NCBI GenBank assembly: GCA_945888475.1
Contig: CAMDAB010000023.1
Coordinates: 1 to 36,751 of the forward strand
Origin: Saprospira grandis DSM 2844
GTDB taxonomy: Bacteria; Bacteroidota; Bacteroidia; Chitinophagales; Saprospiraceae
Reading direction: 5' to 3'
DNA: 36,751 bases
Shown here one piece after another: positions 1 to 8,139 of the stretch (its first letter is position 1; every line of letters begins with the position of its first letter). The position numbers were made by a program, and so were the translations under genes. The notes under the pieces are model-generated. The model saw nothing but the letters and a program-made list of their open reading frames with translations, did no database searches and was not told where the DNA came from.

Positions 1-16
1 CCTCTTTAGTTTCCAT
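1..16 (-). CDS. Start of a divergent gene cut by the window edge (5 codons)
   Basis: The minus strand has an ATG at 16-14 followed by four in-frame sense codons (METKE) before the window ends. The only reason to call it is the well-formed minus-strand promoter at 34-65, whose expected transcription start lies about ten bases upstream of this ATG. Nothing can be said about the product. It could equally be a chance ATG. Confidence 0.35.
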
Positions 17-33
17 AATTTGAATAGTTTCTA

Positions 34-65
34 CAAATATATTGATTTTGTACAAATAATGCCAA
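34..65 (-). promoter_or_regulatory. Bacteroidota-type promoter reading leftwards
   Basis: On the minus strand TTG (65-63) is followed after 21 bases by TATATTTG (41-34), an exact fit to the Bacteroidota -33/-7 pattern TTG-N19..21-TAnnTTTG. It points out of the window towards the ATG at 16. Function is inferred from the pattern alone. Confidence 0.5.
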
Positions 66-105
66 TTTTTTGTTTTTGCTTTAAGGTATAAATCTCATTT
101 CTCTG

Positions 106-113
106 TATCTTTG
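106..113 (+). promoter_or_regulatory. Possible -7 element upstream of ltaE
   Basis: TATCTTTG matches the Bacteroidota -7 consensus TAnnTTTG, but the nearest TTG-type -33 element (TTTTTG, 73-78) is 27 bases away, longer than usual. If used, the ltaE transcript has a leader of about 210 bases, which includes a small imperfect hairpin at about 199-216 (TCTCGTC, loop TTGG, GATGAGA). Confidence 0.3.
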
Positions 114-330
114 GAAAAGTTTCTTTCAATCTCAAGACCATTTTCATCTTGTTTGATGAACGAGACGAATCACCGAATTTTCAAATCAGAAAAATCTTTA
201 ACTGCGTGGAGCGCTCTCGTCTTGGGATGAGATCGGTACCTCTTCAAGTCTTCTGTTCTATATTACTTTCCTCTTTCAATCTCGATTTCATTCTCAAATT
301 AGCTCATTTTCAAATTCTCAAATTTTTCAT

Positions 331-1353
331 ATGCTTTCCGATTTCCGCTCCGATACCCTGACCAAGCCAACCCCTGCAATGTTAGAGGCCATGTTTTCTG
401 CTACTGTGGGTGACGATGTTTTTGGCGAAGACCCCACCGTAAATGCCCTTGAAGCTAAGGCTGCAGCATTGTTTGGCAAAGATGCAGCATTGTTTTGTCC
501 CAGTGGCACCATGGCCAATCAAATTGGCATAAAAGCCCATAGCAATGCGCCTGGCGAGCTTATTTGTGATAAACTTTCACATGTTTATCTCTACGAAGTT
601 GGTGGTATAGCCTTTCATTCGGGGATGTCTGTAAATCTTACGGAAGCCGAGCTTGGCATACTCAAACCTACCGATATTCTGGAGCGTATCAATCTTTTTA
701 CGGATATGCACAAGGCACCTTCACAACTCGTTGTTCTGGAAAATACCTGTAACAAGGGTGGAGGTTCCTGTTACGAATTGGAGAATCTGCAAGAAATCAG
801 AAAACTATGTTTGGAAAAAGAACTTAGATTGCATCTGGACGGTGCGAGAATTTTTAATGCCATTGTTGCTAAAGGCTACAGCAGCATAGAAATTGGAGAA
901 TGTTTCGACTCCATATCTATCTGTCTTTCAAAGGGATTGGGCACACCCATGGGTTCCTTGCTTATCGGTGATAGAGATTACATTCAAAAATGCCGCCGCA
1001 TCAGAAAACTTTTTGGTGGGGGTATGCGACAGGCAGGCTTTATGGCCGCTGCAGGAATCTATGCATTAGAACATCATGTTGGTCGCCTGGCCGAAGATCA
1101 TCAGCTGGCAAAGGCTTTCGGTGCTGAAATTAGCGGGCTGTCTTATGTTGAGGAAGTTTTTCCAGTCGAGACCAATATCGTTATCGCTAAATTGGACAAA
1201 CAAATTGTACAGACCGAATTTTTAACAAAACTGGCTTCAAATGGCGTCAAAGCTGTTCCCTTTGGGCCTCAGCTGGTCAGGTTTGTCACACATCTCGATG
1301 TGAATGAGGATAATGTAAATTATGCTTTGAATGTTTTGAAGAAAATGGGGTAG
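331..1353 (+). CDS. ltaE: Low-specificity L-threonine aldolase
   Basis: PLP-dependent enzyme that cleaves L-threonine or L-allo-threonine to glycine and acetaldehyde in the cytoplasm. The 340-residue protein has the normal family length. It opens with the typical [14 protein letters not shown], carries the cofactor-binding DGAR at 170-173 and the Schiff-base lysine K201 in [10 protein letters not shown]. The glycine-rich GGGMRQAGF that follows is also characteristic. The ATG at 331 is chosen because it puts the substrate loop at the very N-terminus as in homologues. It stands alone: its upstream leader is C/T-rich and its downstream spacer holds decayed genes of opposite strand. Beta-eliminating lyase family assignment is secure; stereospecificity cannot be read. 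Confidence 0.93.
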   Translation: MLSDFRSDTLTKPTPAMLEAMFSATVGDDVFGEDPTVNALEAKAAALFGKDAALFCPSGTMANQIGIKAHSNAPGELICDKLSHVYLYEVGGIAFHSGMSVNLTEAELGILKPTDILERINLFTDMHKAPSQLVVLENTCNKGGGSCYELENLQEIRKLCLEKELRLHLDGARIFNAIVAKGYSSIEIGECFDSISICLSKGLGTPMGSLLIGDRDYIQKCRRIRKLFGGGMRQAGFMAAAGIYALEHHVGRLAEDHQLAKAFGAEISGLSYVEEVFPVETNIVIAKLDKQIVQTEFLTKLASNGVKAVPFGPQLVRFVTHLDVNEDNVNYALNVLKKMG

Positions 1354-1385
1354 TATTTCTTATTGCTTCACTGACTATTTTTTTT

Positions 1386-1553
1386 CTAGTCTAACATCGA
1401 CTCATAATTCGAAAATTTTGGGAGTAGCTTCCTAATCTGAAAACTATACCTTTTCTCTGTCCTCAGACTATCGAAATAATGCCACTCGCTATGTCCTTCG
1501 CCAATAATGGCAATCCGATATTTTTCCTTACGGTTTTTACTGTTTCTCGCCAC
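1386..1553 (-). pseudogene. Remnant of an RloB-like (AbiLii-type) protein, N-terminal part
   Basis: Reading the minus strand from GTG at 1553 gives 55 codons before a TAG at 1388-1386. The key stretch is IAIIGEGHSEWHYFDSLR, the hallmark of the N-terminus of RloB-family proteins, where a hydrophobic strand is followed by an EGxSE/TExxYF motif as in Toprim-like nucleases. It ends with LLPKFSNYESMLD, again matching the part of the family that follows. Just past the TAG an A-run could restore the frame for a few more codons, then ltaE begins, so roughly three quarters of a normal protein are missing. It overlaps the ATPase remnant by 17 bases, the arrangement of an intact ATPase-RloB pair. The family call is from motif memory and not from a search. 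Confidence 0.5.
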
Positions 1554-1686
1554 TGTTATCCAGATAAATACTTCCTAAATTTGGTTTAGCACCGAATTTG
1601 CCGATTTTATAAGCATTGAAAAGCGAGATGTTTTTTTGCAATCCGAGATCGTGATCAGAGAATAATTCTATTACATCTTCTTCCTT
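1537..1686 (-). pseudogene. Remnant of an AAA ATPase (RloA/AbiLi-type), C-terminal tail
   Basis: In the minus frame that ends with TAA at 1539-1537 there are 49 sense codons after a TGA at 1689. The readable part contains LFSDHDLGLQKN and NAYKIGKFGAKPNLG. This resembles the conserved C-terminal end of SMC-like AAA ATPases that are encoded next to RloB-like proteins, where a 'Y..G.(Y/F)GA.P.lg' segment closes the protein. The ATPase core (Walker A, Q-loop, signature, Walker B) is absent: bases 1690-1800 upstream are A+T-rich and non-coding in all minus frames. Together with the overlapping downstream remnant this looks like a decayed two-gene abortive-infection locus. It is too short for certainty. 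Confidence 0.5.
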
Positions 1687-1805
1687 TCATTTTTAATTTT
1701 TATATGATCATTAACTGCCAAATTGTCATATTTTTTAAAAAAGCACTATATTTGCCGATTGAAGTGAAAGAGTGAAAGACTCAGGATTCTGATTTCCGAC
1801 TTTTG

Positions 1806-1909
1806 ATTTCAAATTTCAACCTTCCTATTCAAATTCTACTTTCTGATTTCTTACTTCAGATTTCTTACTTCTTACTTCAGATTTCTACCTTCTTACTTCT
1901 ACCTTCAAG
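1806..1909 (+). repeat. Heptanucleotide array YTTCNNN before miaB
   Basis: From 1833 to 1909 eleven 7-bp units follow without a break, each with TTC at positions 2-4 (for example CTTCTTA, CTTCAGA, TTTCTAC). From 1806 to 1832 the pattern continues with two 6-bp slips. The strand that codes for miaB is pyrimidine-rich, and the array ends four bases before its ATG at 1913. The same unit recurs in other spacers of this window. Confidence 0.8.
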
Positions 1910-1912
1910 ATA

Positions 1913-3352
1913 ATGGAACTATACGACAACAATCCCACCATCAATTTCGACAAAGAACAGGTCGAAGAAAACCGTCAGGGCGATGTTTTTTTTAAAGAAC
2001 AGATGCTCAAAAAAGGAGCGGGGAGCCACAAAAAGTTTTATATCGAGAGTTATGGCTGTCAGATGAATTTCAGTGATAGTGAAATCGTTGCAGCAATTCT
2101 CTCGGATATGGGTTATGAACCCACCCGCGACATGGAACAATCCGATCTGATTTTGGTCAATACCTGCTCCATCCGCGAAAAGGCCGAAGATACCGTACGC
2201 AAACGCCTGCGTGTATTTGACAAACTGAAATTACAGCGCCCCGGAATGTTGGTCGGTGTATTGGGCTGCATGGCCGAGCGTATGAAATCGGCATTGCTCG
2301 AAGAAGAAAAACTGGTTGACATAGTACTTGGCCCCGATGCCTACCGCGACCTTCCAAATCTGATAGCCACTGCCGAAGATGGCGACAAAGGCATCAATGT
2401 TTTTCTTTCCCGCGAGGAAACTTATTCAGATATCAATCCGGTACGTTTGGATAATAACGGTGTAAGCGCCTTTGTAACCATCATGCGCGGATGCGACAAT
2501 ATGTGTTCCTTTTGCGTGGTGCCTTTTACCCGTGGACGTGAGCGCAGTCGCGATTTATACAGTATTTTGGCCGAATGTACCGAATTATTGGGCAGAGGTT
2601 ATAAAGAAGTAACCCTACTTGGGCAAAATGTGGACAGTTATAAATGGAAAAATCCTGAAAACGACAGCACTGTAGATTTTGCCGATCTGCTCGAGGCGGT
2701 TGCCCTGCTCAATCCCGGTTTGAGGGTTCGTTTTTCTACCTCGCATCCCAAGGATATCAGCGATAAAGTGCTCCACACTATGGCTGCCCACGAAAATATC
2801 TGCAAATACATTCACCTGCCTGTACAATCGGGCAGCAGCAAGGTATTGAAAAAGATGAATCGTACCTACGACCGCGAATGGTATATGCACAAAATGGACA
2901 GAATCAGAGAAATTATGCCCGATTGTGCGGTCTCATCAGACATTATATGCGGATTTTGCACCGAAACAGAAGAGGATCATCAGGATACCCTATCAATCAT
3001 GCAATTCAGCGATTACAGCATGTCCTATATGTTTTTCTATTCGGAACGTCCCGGGACACTCGCAGCCCGTAAGTTCGAGGACGATATTCCCGAGGAAATC
3101 AAAAAACGCCGACTCGAAGAGGTTATCCGCTTACAGAATCAGCTTTCTTATCAGCACAATCTGCGCGATATTGGAAAGACTTTCAAGGTATTGGTCGAGA
3201 AAGTATCAAAACGCAGCCAAGAAGAACTTGCAGGTCGCAACTCTCAAAATAAAATGATTGTTTTCCCAAAGGGTGATACTAAAATAGGAGATTATGTCTA
3301 TGTGAAAGTCACCGATTGCACGCAGGCAACTTTAAAAGGGGAGTTGGTGTAA
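1913..3352 (+). CDS. miaB: tRNA-2-methylthio-N6-dimethylallyladenosine synthase
   Basis: Radical SAM methylthiotransferase that adds the 2-methylthio group to i6A37 of tRNAs reading UNN codons. The 479-residue protein starts with about 40 poorly conserved residues, then the UPF0004 domain ([13 protein letters not shown]) with cysteines C49, C85 and C119 for the auxiliary 4Fe-4S cluster. The radical SAM motif is C194-x3-C198-x2-C201 in [18 protein letters not shown], and a TRAM domain occupies the last 65 residues or so ([11 protein letters not shown] onwards). All cluster cysteines are present. The [10 protein letters not shown] signature favours MiaB over RimO and MtaB. It stands alone between a repeat array and the hip operon; a hairpin with a short T-run 9 bases after its stop may terminate it. 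Confidence 0.96.
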   Translation: MELYDNNPTINFDKEQVEENRQGDVFFKEQMLKKGAGSHKKFYIESYGCQMNFSDSEIVAAILSDMGYEPTRDMEQSDLILVNTCSIREKAEDTVRKRLRVFDKLKLQRPGMLVGVLGCMAERMKSALLEEEKLVDIVLGPDAYRDLPNLIATAEDGDKGINVFLSREETYSDINPVRLDNNGVSAFVTIMRGCDNMCSFCVVPFTRGRERSRDLYSILAECTELLGRGYKEVTLLGQNVDSYKWKNPENDSTVDFADLLEAVALLNPGLRVRFSTSHPKDISDKVLHTMAAHENICKYIHLPVQSGSSKVLKKMNRTYDREWYMHKMDRIREIMPDCAVSSDIICGFCTETEEDHQDTLSIMQFSDYSMSYMFFYSERPGTLAARKFEDDIPEEIKKRRLEEVIRLQNQLSYQHNLRDIGKTFKVLVEKVSKRSQEELAGRNSQNKMIVFPKGDTKIGDYVYVKVTDCTQATLKGELV

Positions 3353-3361
3353 ATGTCGAAC

Positions 3362-3385
3362 AAGTGCATTTTGTTGCACTTTTTG
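3362..3385 (+). promoter_or_regulatory. Inverted repeat between miaB and hipB: operator and/or terminator
   Basis: AAGTGCA (3362-3368), a 6-base loop and TGCACTT (3375-3381) form a perfect 7-bp inverted repeat followed by three more T. The octamer TGCACTTT of the right arm recurs at 3436-3443 over the hipB start codon. HipB-type antitoxins repress their own operon through inverted repeats, so this is a candidate operator; the T-run also allows a miaB terminator. The sequence does not decide between them. Confidence 0.45.
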
Positions 3386-3434
3386 ACTTTAATTTGTTTG
3401 GCAGACATTCTTTTTTGTTAAATAGAGCAATATA

Positions 3435-3641
3435 ATGCACTTTGAACAACTAGTAGAAAATATTAAAAAACGACGCGAAATGCTTAAAGTAAACCAGGAA
3501 ACCTTGGCCGAGGTTGCCGGAGTTGGCTTACGAACTTTGAAACAGTTTGAAAGTGGAAAGGGAAATCCAACTCTCATGACTGTTCACAAGTTGGCCGATG
3601 CGCTTGGCTTGGAATTATGTTTGCAGGTAAAGAAAATGTAA
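3435..3641 (+). CDS. hipB: HipB-like antitoxin/repressor, XRE-family HTH
   Basis: Small DNA-binding protein of 68 residues, first gene of a HipB-HipS-HipT-type operon. Nearly the whole protein is one helix-turn-helix domain: QETLAEVAGVGLRTLKQFESGKGNPTLMTVHKLADALG is cut here into the recognition part around residues 22-60 with the typical 'ESGKGNPTL' turn. It probably represses the operon, possibly through the inverted repeat at 3362-3381 and the repeated half-site over its own start codon. It ends 3 bases before the next gene. HipB proteins of two-gene systems bind HipA directly; in HipBST systems the HipS protein is the main antitoxin, so HipB may act mostly as regulator. Confidence 0.85.
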   Translation: MHFEQLVENIKKRREMLKVNQETLAEVAGVGLRTLKQFESGKGNPTLMTVHKLADALGLELCLQVKKM

Positions 3642-3644
3642 GAA

Positions 3645-3965
3645 ATGAGAGCTGCCAAAATACTTTACAAAGACGAGGAAGCAGGAATCTTGACTCAACA
3701 CGATGATGCCTCTTTTACTTTCAGGTATCACGATGTCTGGATGAAAGATAGCTCTAAACCCGGTTTTTGTATCGGCATGCCCAAAACTGTTCAGGAATAT
3801 CATTCTCAATATCTTTTTCCTTATTTCTTTAATATTTTACCAGAAGGAGCTAACAGAAAAGTAATTTGCACTGACTTAAAAATAGACAATGACGACTATT
3901 TTGGAATTTTACTCATAACCGGAAAGCACGATGTTATCGGAGCTGTAAAAGTTGTTGAAATATGA
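3645..3965 (+). CDS. hipS: HipS-like protein (free-standing HipA N-terminal subdomain)
   Basis: A 106-residue protein equal to the first subdomain of HipA (couple_hipA family). The recognisable core is FFNILPEGANRK at about 61-72 followed by DDYFGILLITGKHDVIGAVKV, the same order as in HipA (GLLPEG, DDFxLL, GxDxxGAV). In the described Escherichia coli HipBST system the homologous HipS neutralises the kinase HipT; the same job is inferred here. It starts 3 bases after hipB and overlaps hipT by 4 bases (ATGA at 3962-3965), so the three are translated together. A frameshifted full-length HipA was considered, but the clean ATGA junction and natural domain boundary argue for two genes. Confidence 0.78.
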   Translation: MRAAKILYKDEEAGILTQHDDASFTFRYHDVWMKDSSKPGFCIGMPKTVQEYHSQYLFPYFFNILPEGANRKVICTDLKIDNDDYFGILLITGKHDVIGAVKVVEI

Positions 3966-4957
3966 GTGAAATAAACTTTCCTTTAATTGCTAATTGCCCG
4001 GGCACCTTGGCATCAGGTTTTTCTTCGTATAGCAATTCTTGCCTCAAGGAGATGTTTAATGGTAAAACAGTGAGTCATATGCTGCAATATCAAGAATTTA
4101 GTCTCGGTGAAAGGCAATATAGCAAGTTTCATGATACCCAAAAAAGAGTATCTGTTTCAGGTGTACAGGAAAAATTTTCATTGCTTTTGGATAAAAAACA
4201 GATTCGGTTAATTAATGATGCTGAAACAGGTACTTATATTTTAAAAACAGTTCCTGAAAAAATCAAAAATGCCTCATTTATGCCAGCTAACGAGCATCTT
4301 ACCATGCAAATTGCTCGACAGGTTTTTGATATAGAAACAGCTGCAAATTGTATGATATTTTTTGCGAAGGGAGCACCTGCCTTACTTGTCAAGCGTTTTG
4401 ATTTTAGTTCCAATTTTAAGAAACTAGCAATGGAGGATATGGCGTCAATTTTAGGAAAAACGCCTCAAACCCATGGTTCCGATTACAAATACAATGGAAA
4501 CTATCTCGAAATTTTTGAAGCACTAAAAAAAATTATTCCTGCATATAAAATTGAATCTATAAAATTGTATAAATTATTGTTGTTCAATTATTTATTTTCA
4601 AATGGAGATGCTCACTTAAAAAATTTTTCAATATTAGAAACAGCATTGGGAGATTTCAGATTGAGCCCTGCTTACGATCTTTTAAACAGTAGAATTCACA
4701 TAGATGATTTTGATTTTGCCATGGAAGAAGGACTTTTGCCCAAAAATATTGCGAAAGGAAAAGTAAAGAACCTTTTTTTAAAATTAGCAGATCTTGTTGG
4801 TATTTCGAATAAAAAAGCCACTGAAATATTATTATTTATGTGTTCAAATTCTGAAAAAGTTGAAAAACTGATAGGAAACTCTTTTTTATCTGATAAATTA
4901 AAAAGAAATTACTTGCAGGCTTATCAGTCAAGACTAAAAAAACTAATGAAAGAATAA
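3962..4957 (+). CDS. hipT: HipT-like serine/threonine kinase toxin (HipA C-terminal kinase)
   Basis: 331-residue HipA-fold kinase without the N-terminal subdomain. Visible features are the phosphate-binding and autophosphorylation loop RVSVSGVQEK at 62-71, the catalytic NGDAHLKN at 214-221 (D216 catalytic, N221 metal), and the metal-binding AYDLLNS at 237-243 (D239). The SVS at 64-66 corresponds to the two-serine motif in which E. coli HipT is autophosphorylated. HipA phosphorylates glutamyl-tRNA synthetase and E. coli HipT tryptophanyl-tRNA synthetase; the target here is unknown. It is the last gene of the hip operon; A+T content is visibly higher than in miaB, consistent with acquisition by transfer. 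Confidence 0.82.
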   Translation: MSEINFPLIANCPGTLASGFSSYSNSCLKEMFNGKTVSHMLQYQEFSLGERQYSKFHDTQKRVSVSGVQEKFSLLLDKKQIRLINDAETGTYILKTVPEKIKNASFMPANEHLTMQIARQVFDIETAANCMIFFAKGAPALLVKRFDFSSNFKKLAMEDMASILGKTPQTHGSDYKYNGNYLEIFEALKKIIPAYKIESIKLYKLLLFNYLFSNGDAHLKNFSILETALGDFRLSPAYDLLNSRIHIDDFDFAMEEGLLPKNIAKGKVKNLFLKLADLVGISNKKATEILLFMCSNSEKVEKLIGNSFLSDKLKRNYLQAYQSRLKKLMKE

Positions 4958-5033
4958 ACCAGGGCACATCACAATTTAATATCCTTGCATCTATAGGGCT
5001 GACAATACATTTATAAAAGTTAAAGAAAAGAAC

Positions 5034-6671
5034 ATGAACATTAAAATTTTTGCACTCACACTTACAGCTTTAGCGCTCAGTTTAGGTGCATTTGCACAGC
5101 CCGGACTCAAACAGGAATCTGTTTCCATCTTCAAAAATTCAACTGCCTTTTTTGTAAAATCGGGTCAGGTTACAACCAAAGACAAAAAATGGGAAATTGT
5201 TGGCGACACTATTCCTCGTGCATTGAACGGAACATTTTGGATTTCTTCACCCACAAAGGAATTGAGCATTGCCAAAAGTTTTTTGCAGGACAAAGAGGTA
5301 CAAGGGCTGGCCGTTTCCTACTCCGATATGTTCCTGGCCAATGACGGCAAAAAAGTAAGAATTCTGCAATCGAGCGATACTGCATGGATGGAAGGAAAAA
5401 TTAAAATTTTGCAGACATCAAATCCCGATCCTTCTAAACCAGCCATCAAATCGGGTCTTTTGTACGCATTGGTTTTGAATAATGGTGCTACAACTATACT
5501 TACTCAGTCACAAATAAACAGTTGCCGTAAGGTCGAATTTCTCGAAAATCCATCCTTTACGAATGCTTCTGTTCAAAAACTGCCGGTAATGCAGGTGAAT
5601 TTTACAACAGCCAAGGACAAGCAGCCATTAAATTTGATGTACTTGAGACAGGGAATCAGCTGGACACCCGACTACCTTATAGAACTAATCGCTGAAGATA
5701 AGGCCAGAATGACACTGCGTACAACAGTCATCAACGAAGCTGAAGATATTGAAGTGGCCAAACTGAATATGGTTGCCGGTGTGCCCAACTTCAGTTATGC
5801 GACAACTATTGCCGATTTTTTAAACATCATTTATCGTCAGGAAAACTACAATACAAGGGCTCCTATTCAAACTTATCAGAATTTTGCTGCGCCTGCATTG
5901 AATTCAGCTGTATATGATAATGAAGCTGTAACAGGCGCAAATGATGATTATTATCCTGCTCCAACTGGCAATATCGGCGCTGCTGAGGGTAATTCAATTG
6001 AGGATCTCTTTTTTTACAGCATTGACAATGTAATGATCAAAAAAGGTGAAAGAGCACTGTTGGATATTTTTACAGCTGAGGTGCCAATTGAGCATGTATA
6101 CGAAGTAATCTTATCTCAAAACAGCCCAAGCTATACCACCGCTTACAGTTTCGAACAGCAGAAATTACCTGTAGTGCACACGCTCAAGCTCACCAATACC
6201 AGCGATTATGTCTGGACTTCGGCTCCGGCAATGGTCGTTAAAAATGACAAATCAAAAATCAGCCCGGTGAGTCAGGATTTATTAAAATATACCTCAATCA
6301 AAGACAATATCAACCTCAAACTCACTGAAGCTCCGGATGTTGCAATCAAATTTACAGAGAAAGAAATTGCCCGTAAAGTCAATGATAAATCTATCAAAGA
6401 AGCCAATAACCGTCTGCGCTACTACGATATTGTAACTGTTGAGGCCGAAATTGAAATTCAGAATTATAAATCAAAAGAAATTCGTCTCGATACAAAACGT
6501 GCTATCATTGGCAAATTGCTCGAATCGAACGAAAAGTGGAAATTAGCTCCGCGAATCAAGAGCTACGACAGTTTCAACCCTTATACTGATGTATGCTGGG
6601 AATTGAAAATCAAAGCAGGCGAAACGCGCAAAATTGTTTATAAATACGATGTTTTTGTAACACACTATTAA
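5034..6671 (+). CDS. Exported DUF4139-domain protein
   Basis: 545 residues with a signal peptide (MNIKIFALTLTALALSLGAF, cleavage near AFA-Q at 21-22). The middle and C-terminal part match the DUF4139 architecture: MYLRQGISWTPDYLIEL near residue 202, LRTTVINEAEDIEVAKLNM around 228-246, and a closing region ending in the beta-rich KIVYKYDVFVTHY. The function of the family is not established; DUF4139 proteins are secreted or periplasmic and probably beta-sandwich. It lacks a lipobox and a type IX tail, so a periplasmic location is most likely. It stands alone, with a 77-base spacer after hipT and a heptad-repeat array directly after its stop. Confidence 0.75.
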   Translation: MNIKIFALTLTALALSLGAFAQPGLKQESVSIFKNSTAFFVKSGQVTTKDKKWEIVGDTIPRALNGTFWISSPTKELSIAKSFLQDKEVQGLAVSYSDMFLANDGKKVRILQSSDTAWMEGKIKILQTSNPDPSKPAIKSGLLYALVLNNGATTILTQSQINSCRKVEFLENPSFTNASVQKLPVMQVNFTTAKDKQPLNLMYLRQGISWTPDYLIELIAEDKARMTLRTTVINEAEDIEVAKLNMVAGVPNFSYATTIADFLNIIYRQENYNTRAPIQTYQNFAAPALNSAVYDNEAVTGANDDYYPAPTGNIGAAEGNSIEDLFFYSIDNVMIKKGERALLDIFTAEVPIEHVYEVILSQNSPSYTTAYSFEQQKLPVVHTLKLTNTSDYVWTSAPAMVVKNDKSKISPVSQDLLKYTSIKDNINLKLTEAPDVAIKFTEKEIARKVNDKSIKEANNRLRYYDIVTVEAEIEIQNYKSKEIRLDTKRAIIGKLLESNEKWKLAPRIKSYDSFNPYTDVCWELKIKAGETRKIVYKYDVFVTHY

Positions 6672-6792
6672 GAAATTAGAAATCAGAAGGATGAAATTAG
6701 AATTCAAACTTCTACCTTCAAACTTCTACCTTCAGATTTCTACCTTCTAATTTCTACCTTCTACCTTCTGCCTTCTGCCTTCTTACTTCTCA
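6672..6792. repeat. Inverted heptanucleotide array
   Basis: Four purine units (GAAATTA, GAAATCA, GAAGGAT, GAAATTA) at 6672-6699 run into GAATTC (6700-6705), then thirteen 7-bp YTTCNNN-type units run from 6702 to 6792 without slippage. The left arm is complementary to parts of the right arm (GAAATTA with TAATTTC at 6748-6754), so it can fold as a long imperfect hairpin. The array ends ten bases before the ATG of the sigma-54 activator. Confidence 0.8.
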
Positions 6793-6802
6793 CTTGGTCA
6801 AA

Positions 6803-8077
6803 ATGGAAATACAGTCAATAAAACAACGTTTTGGAATAATAGGACATTCTTCTCTGCTAGAACACGCATTGAAAACGGCAGCGCAGGTAGCGCCTACCGA
6901 TCTCAGTGTGCTGATTACCGGCGAAAGCGGAGTAGGGAAGGAGTCCTTTTCGAAAATTATACATAGTCTTTCGTCCCGAAAGCACAATAACTTTATTGCA
7001 ATCAACTGTGGCGCCTTACCCGAAAGTACGATCAATTCAGAGCTTTTTGGACATACAAAAGGCGCATTTACTGGAGCTGCAGGTGATAGAAAAGGATATT
7101 TCGAAACTGTAAACAATGGAACCATCTTTCTTGATGAAATTGGCGAAATGCCCCTTGATACTCAAACTTTTCTGCTTCGAGTACTCGAGCAGGGTGAATT
7201 TGTAAAAGTAGGCTCTTCTGTTGTAGAAAAAACTGATGTCAGGGTTATTGCGGCTACCAACGTAAATCTGATGGAGCGTATCAAACAGGGAAAATTCCGC
7301 GAGGACCTCTTTTATCGTCTCAGTACTGTGATGATCAATGTGCCTGCGCTGAGAGAACGAGGCGATGACATACAGCTGCTTTTTCGCAAATTTGTAACGG
7401 AGTTCTCGGAACAGTACCGTACACCCGTAATCAGATTGGATGAAAAGGCGCAATCGCTTTTACAAAATTATAGCTGGCCAGGTAACATACGCGAGCTGCG
7501 CAATGTAGCCAAGAGGGTCGCGCTATTTTCAGAGGATAAATTTGTTTCGGCGGAGGAACTGATTAGATTTCTTCCCGATGCCCGTCAGACATCTTCCCTG
7601 CCAATTCCATCCAATTTATACAGCAGTAGTGGCGATAATCCACATGGACAGGGCTTTTATGAACGGGAAATCCTTTTTAAATTTCTCTATGACATGAAAA
7701 AGGATTTGAATGACCTCAAGGCACTTGTAGCCGAACTAGCCAGAACCAATAATCTGCAAATGCCCGGATTGCAAATGAGCGGAACAGGATCTTCAACAAC
7801 AACCTCTTACATTCCGGATGTTTATGAAACTACTAATGTAACAAATCAACAACCATTCATCATCTCAAAACAGTCTGAAACAAACATTCAGGTCAACAGT
7901 GATTTTGGTGATGTAGAGGAAATTGAAGAAAGCCTCTCAATGGATCATATGGAAAAGGAACTTATTGAGCGGGCCTTGAAAAAACATCGCGGAAAACGCA
8001 AAGAAGCAGCCAAAGAACTTAGAATTTCGGAACGAACCCTCTACAGAAAAATTAAATCTTATGACATTGAAATATAA
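6803..8077 (+). CDS. Sigma-54-interacting transcriptional activator without receiver domain
   Basis: AAA+ enhancer-binding protein that remodels sigma-54 RNA polymerase. Counted from the ATG at 6803 (424 residues), Walker A GESGVGKE lies at 40-47, the sigma-54-contact loop GAFTGA at 87-92, Walker B LDEIGEM at 110-116, and arginine fingers follow in the FREDLFYRL region. A 100-residue linker (Ser/Thr- and Gln-rich) separates this from a Fis-type helix-turn-helix at the extreme C-terminus (RKEAAKELRISERTLYRKIK). There is no N-terminal receiver, PAS or GAF domain, only about 15 residues, so it is regulated by level or by a partner. An in-frame TTG at 6794 lies inside the repeat array and is a less likely start. 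Confidence 0.9.
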   Translation: MEIQSIKQRFGIIGHSSLLEHALKTAAQVAPTDLSVLITGESGVGKESFSKIIHSLSSRKHNNFIAINCGALPESTINSELFGHTKGAFTGAAGDRKGYFETVNNGTIFLDEIGEMPLDTQTFLLRVLEQGEFVKVGSSVVEKTDVRVIAATNVNLMERIKQGKFREDLFYRLSTVMINVPALRERGDDIQLLFRKFVTEFSEQYRTPVIRLDEKAQSLLQNYSWPGNIRELRNVAKRVALFSEDKFVSAEELIRFLPDARQTSSLPIPSNLYSSSGDNPHGQGFYEREILFKFLYDMKKDLNDLKALVAELARTNNLQMPGLQMSGTGSSTTTSYIPDVYETTNVTNQQPFIISKQSETNIQVNSDFGDVEEIEESLSMDHMEKELIERALKKHRGKRKEAAKELRISERTLYRKIKSYDIEI

Positions 8078-8139
8078 TTCTGAAATCAAAAAAGAAGTCT
8101 GATAATCTGACTTCTGATAATCTGATAATCTGACAATCT
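8078..8139 (+). repeat. Short repeat cluster with TCTGATAA units before msrB
   Basis: The spacer contains the hairpin GAAGTC-TGATAATCT-GACTTC (about 8095-8115) and then repeated TCTGATAA/TCTGACAA units that run straight into the msrB start codon. The same AATCTGAY unit appears in the composite repeats at 21.9 and 22.6 kb. Confidence 0.65.

Noticed and set aside
149-361. 70-codon open reading frame before ltaE
   Set aside because: Phe/Leu/Ser/Ile-rich translation of A+T- and C/T-rich leader, overlaps the ltaE start, no recognisable motif.
3645-4957. hipA split by a frameshift or sequencing error
   Set aside because: The junction is a clean ATGA overlap at the known domain boundary and the gene order equals HipBST systems; two genes are the simpler reading.
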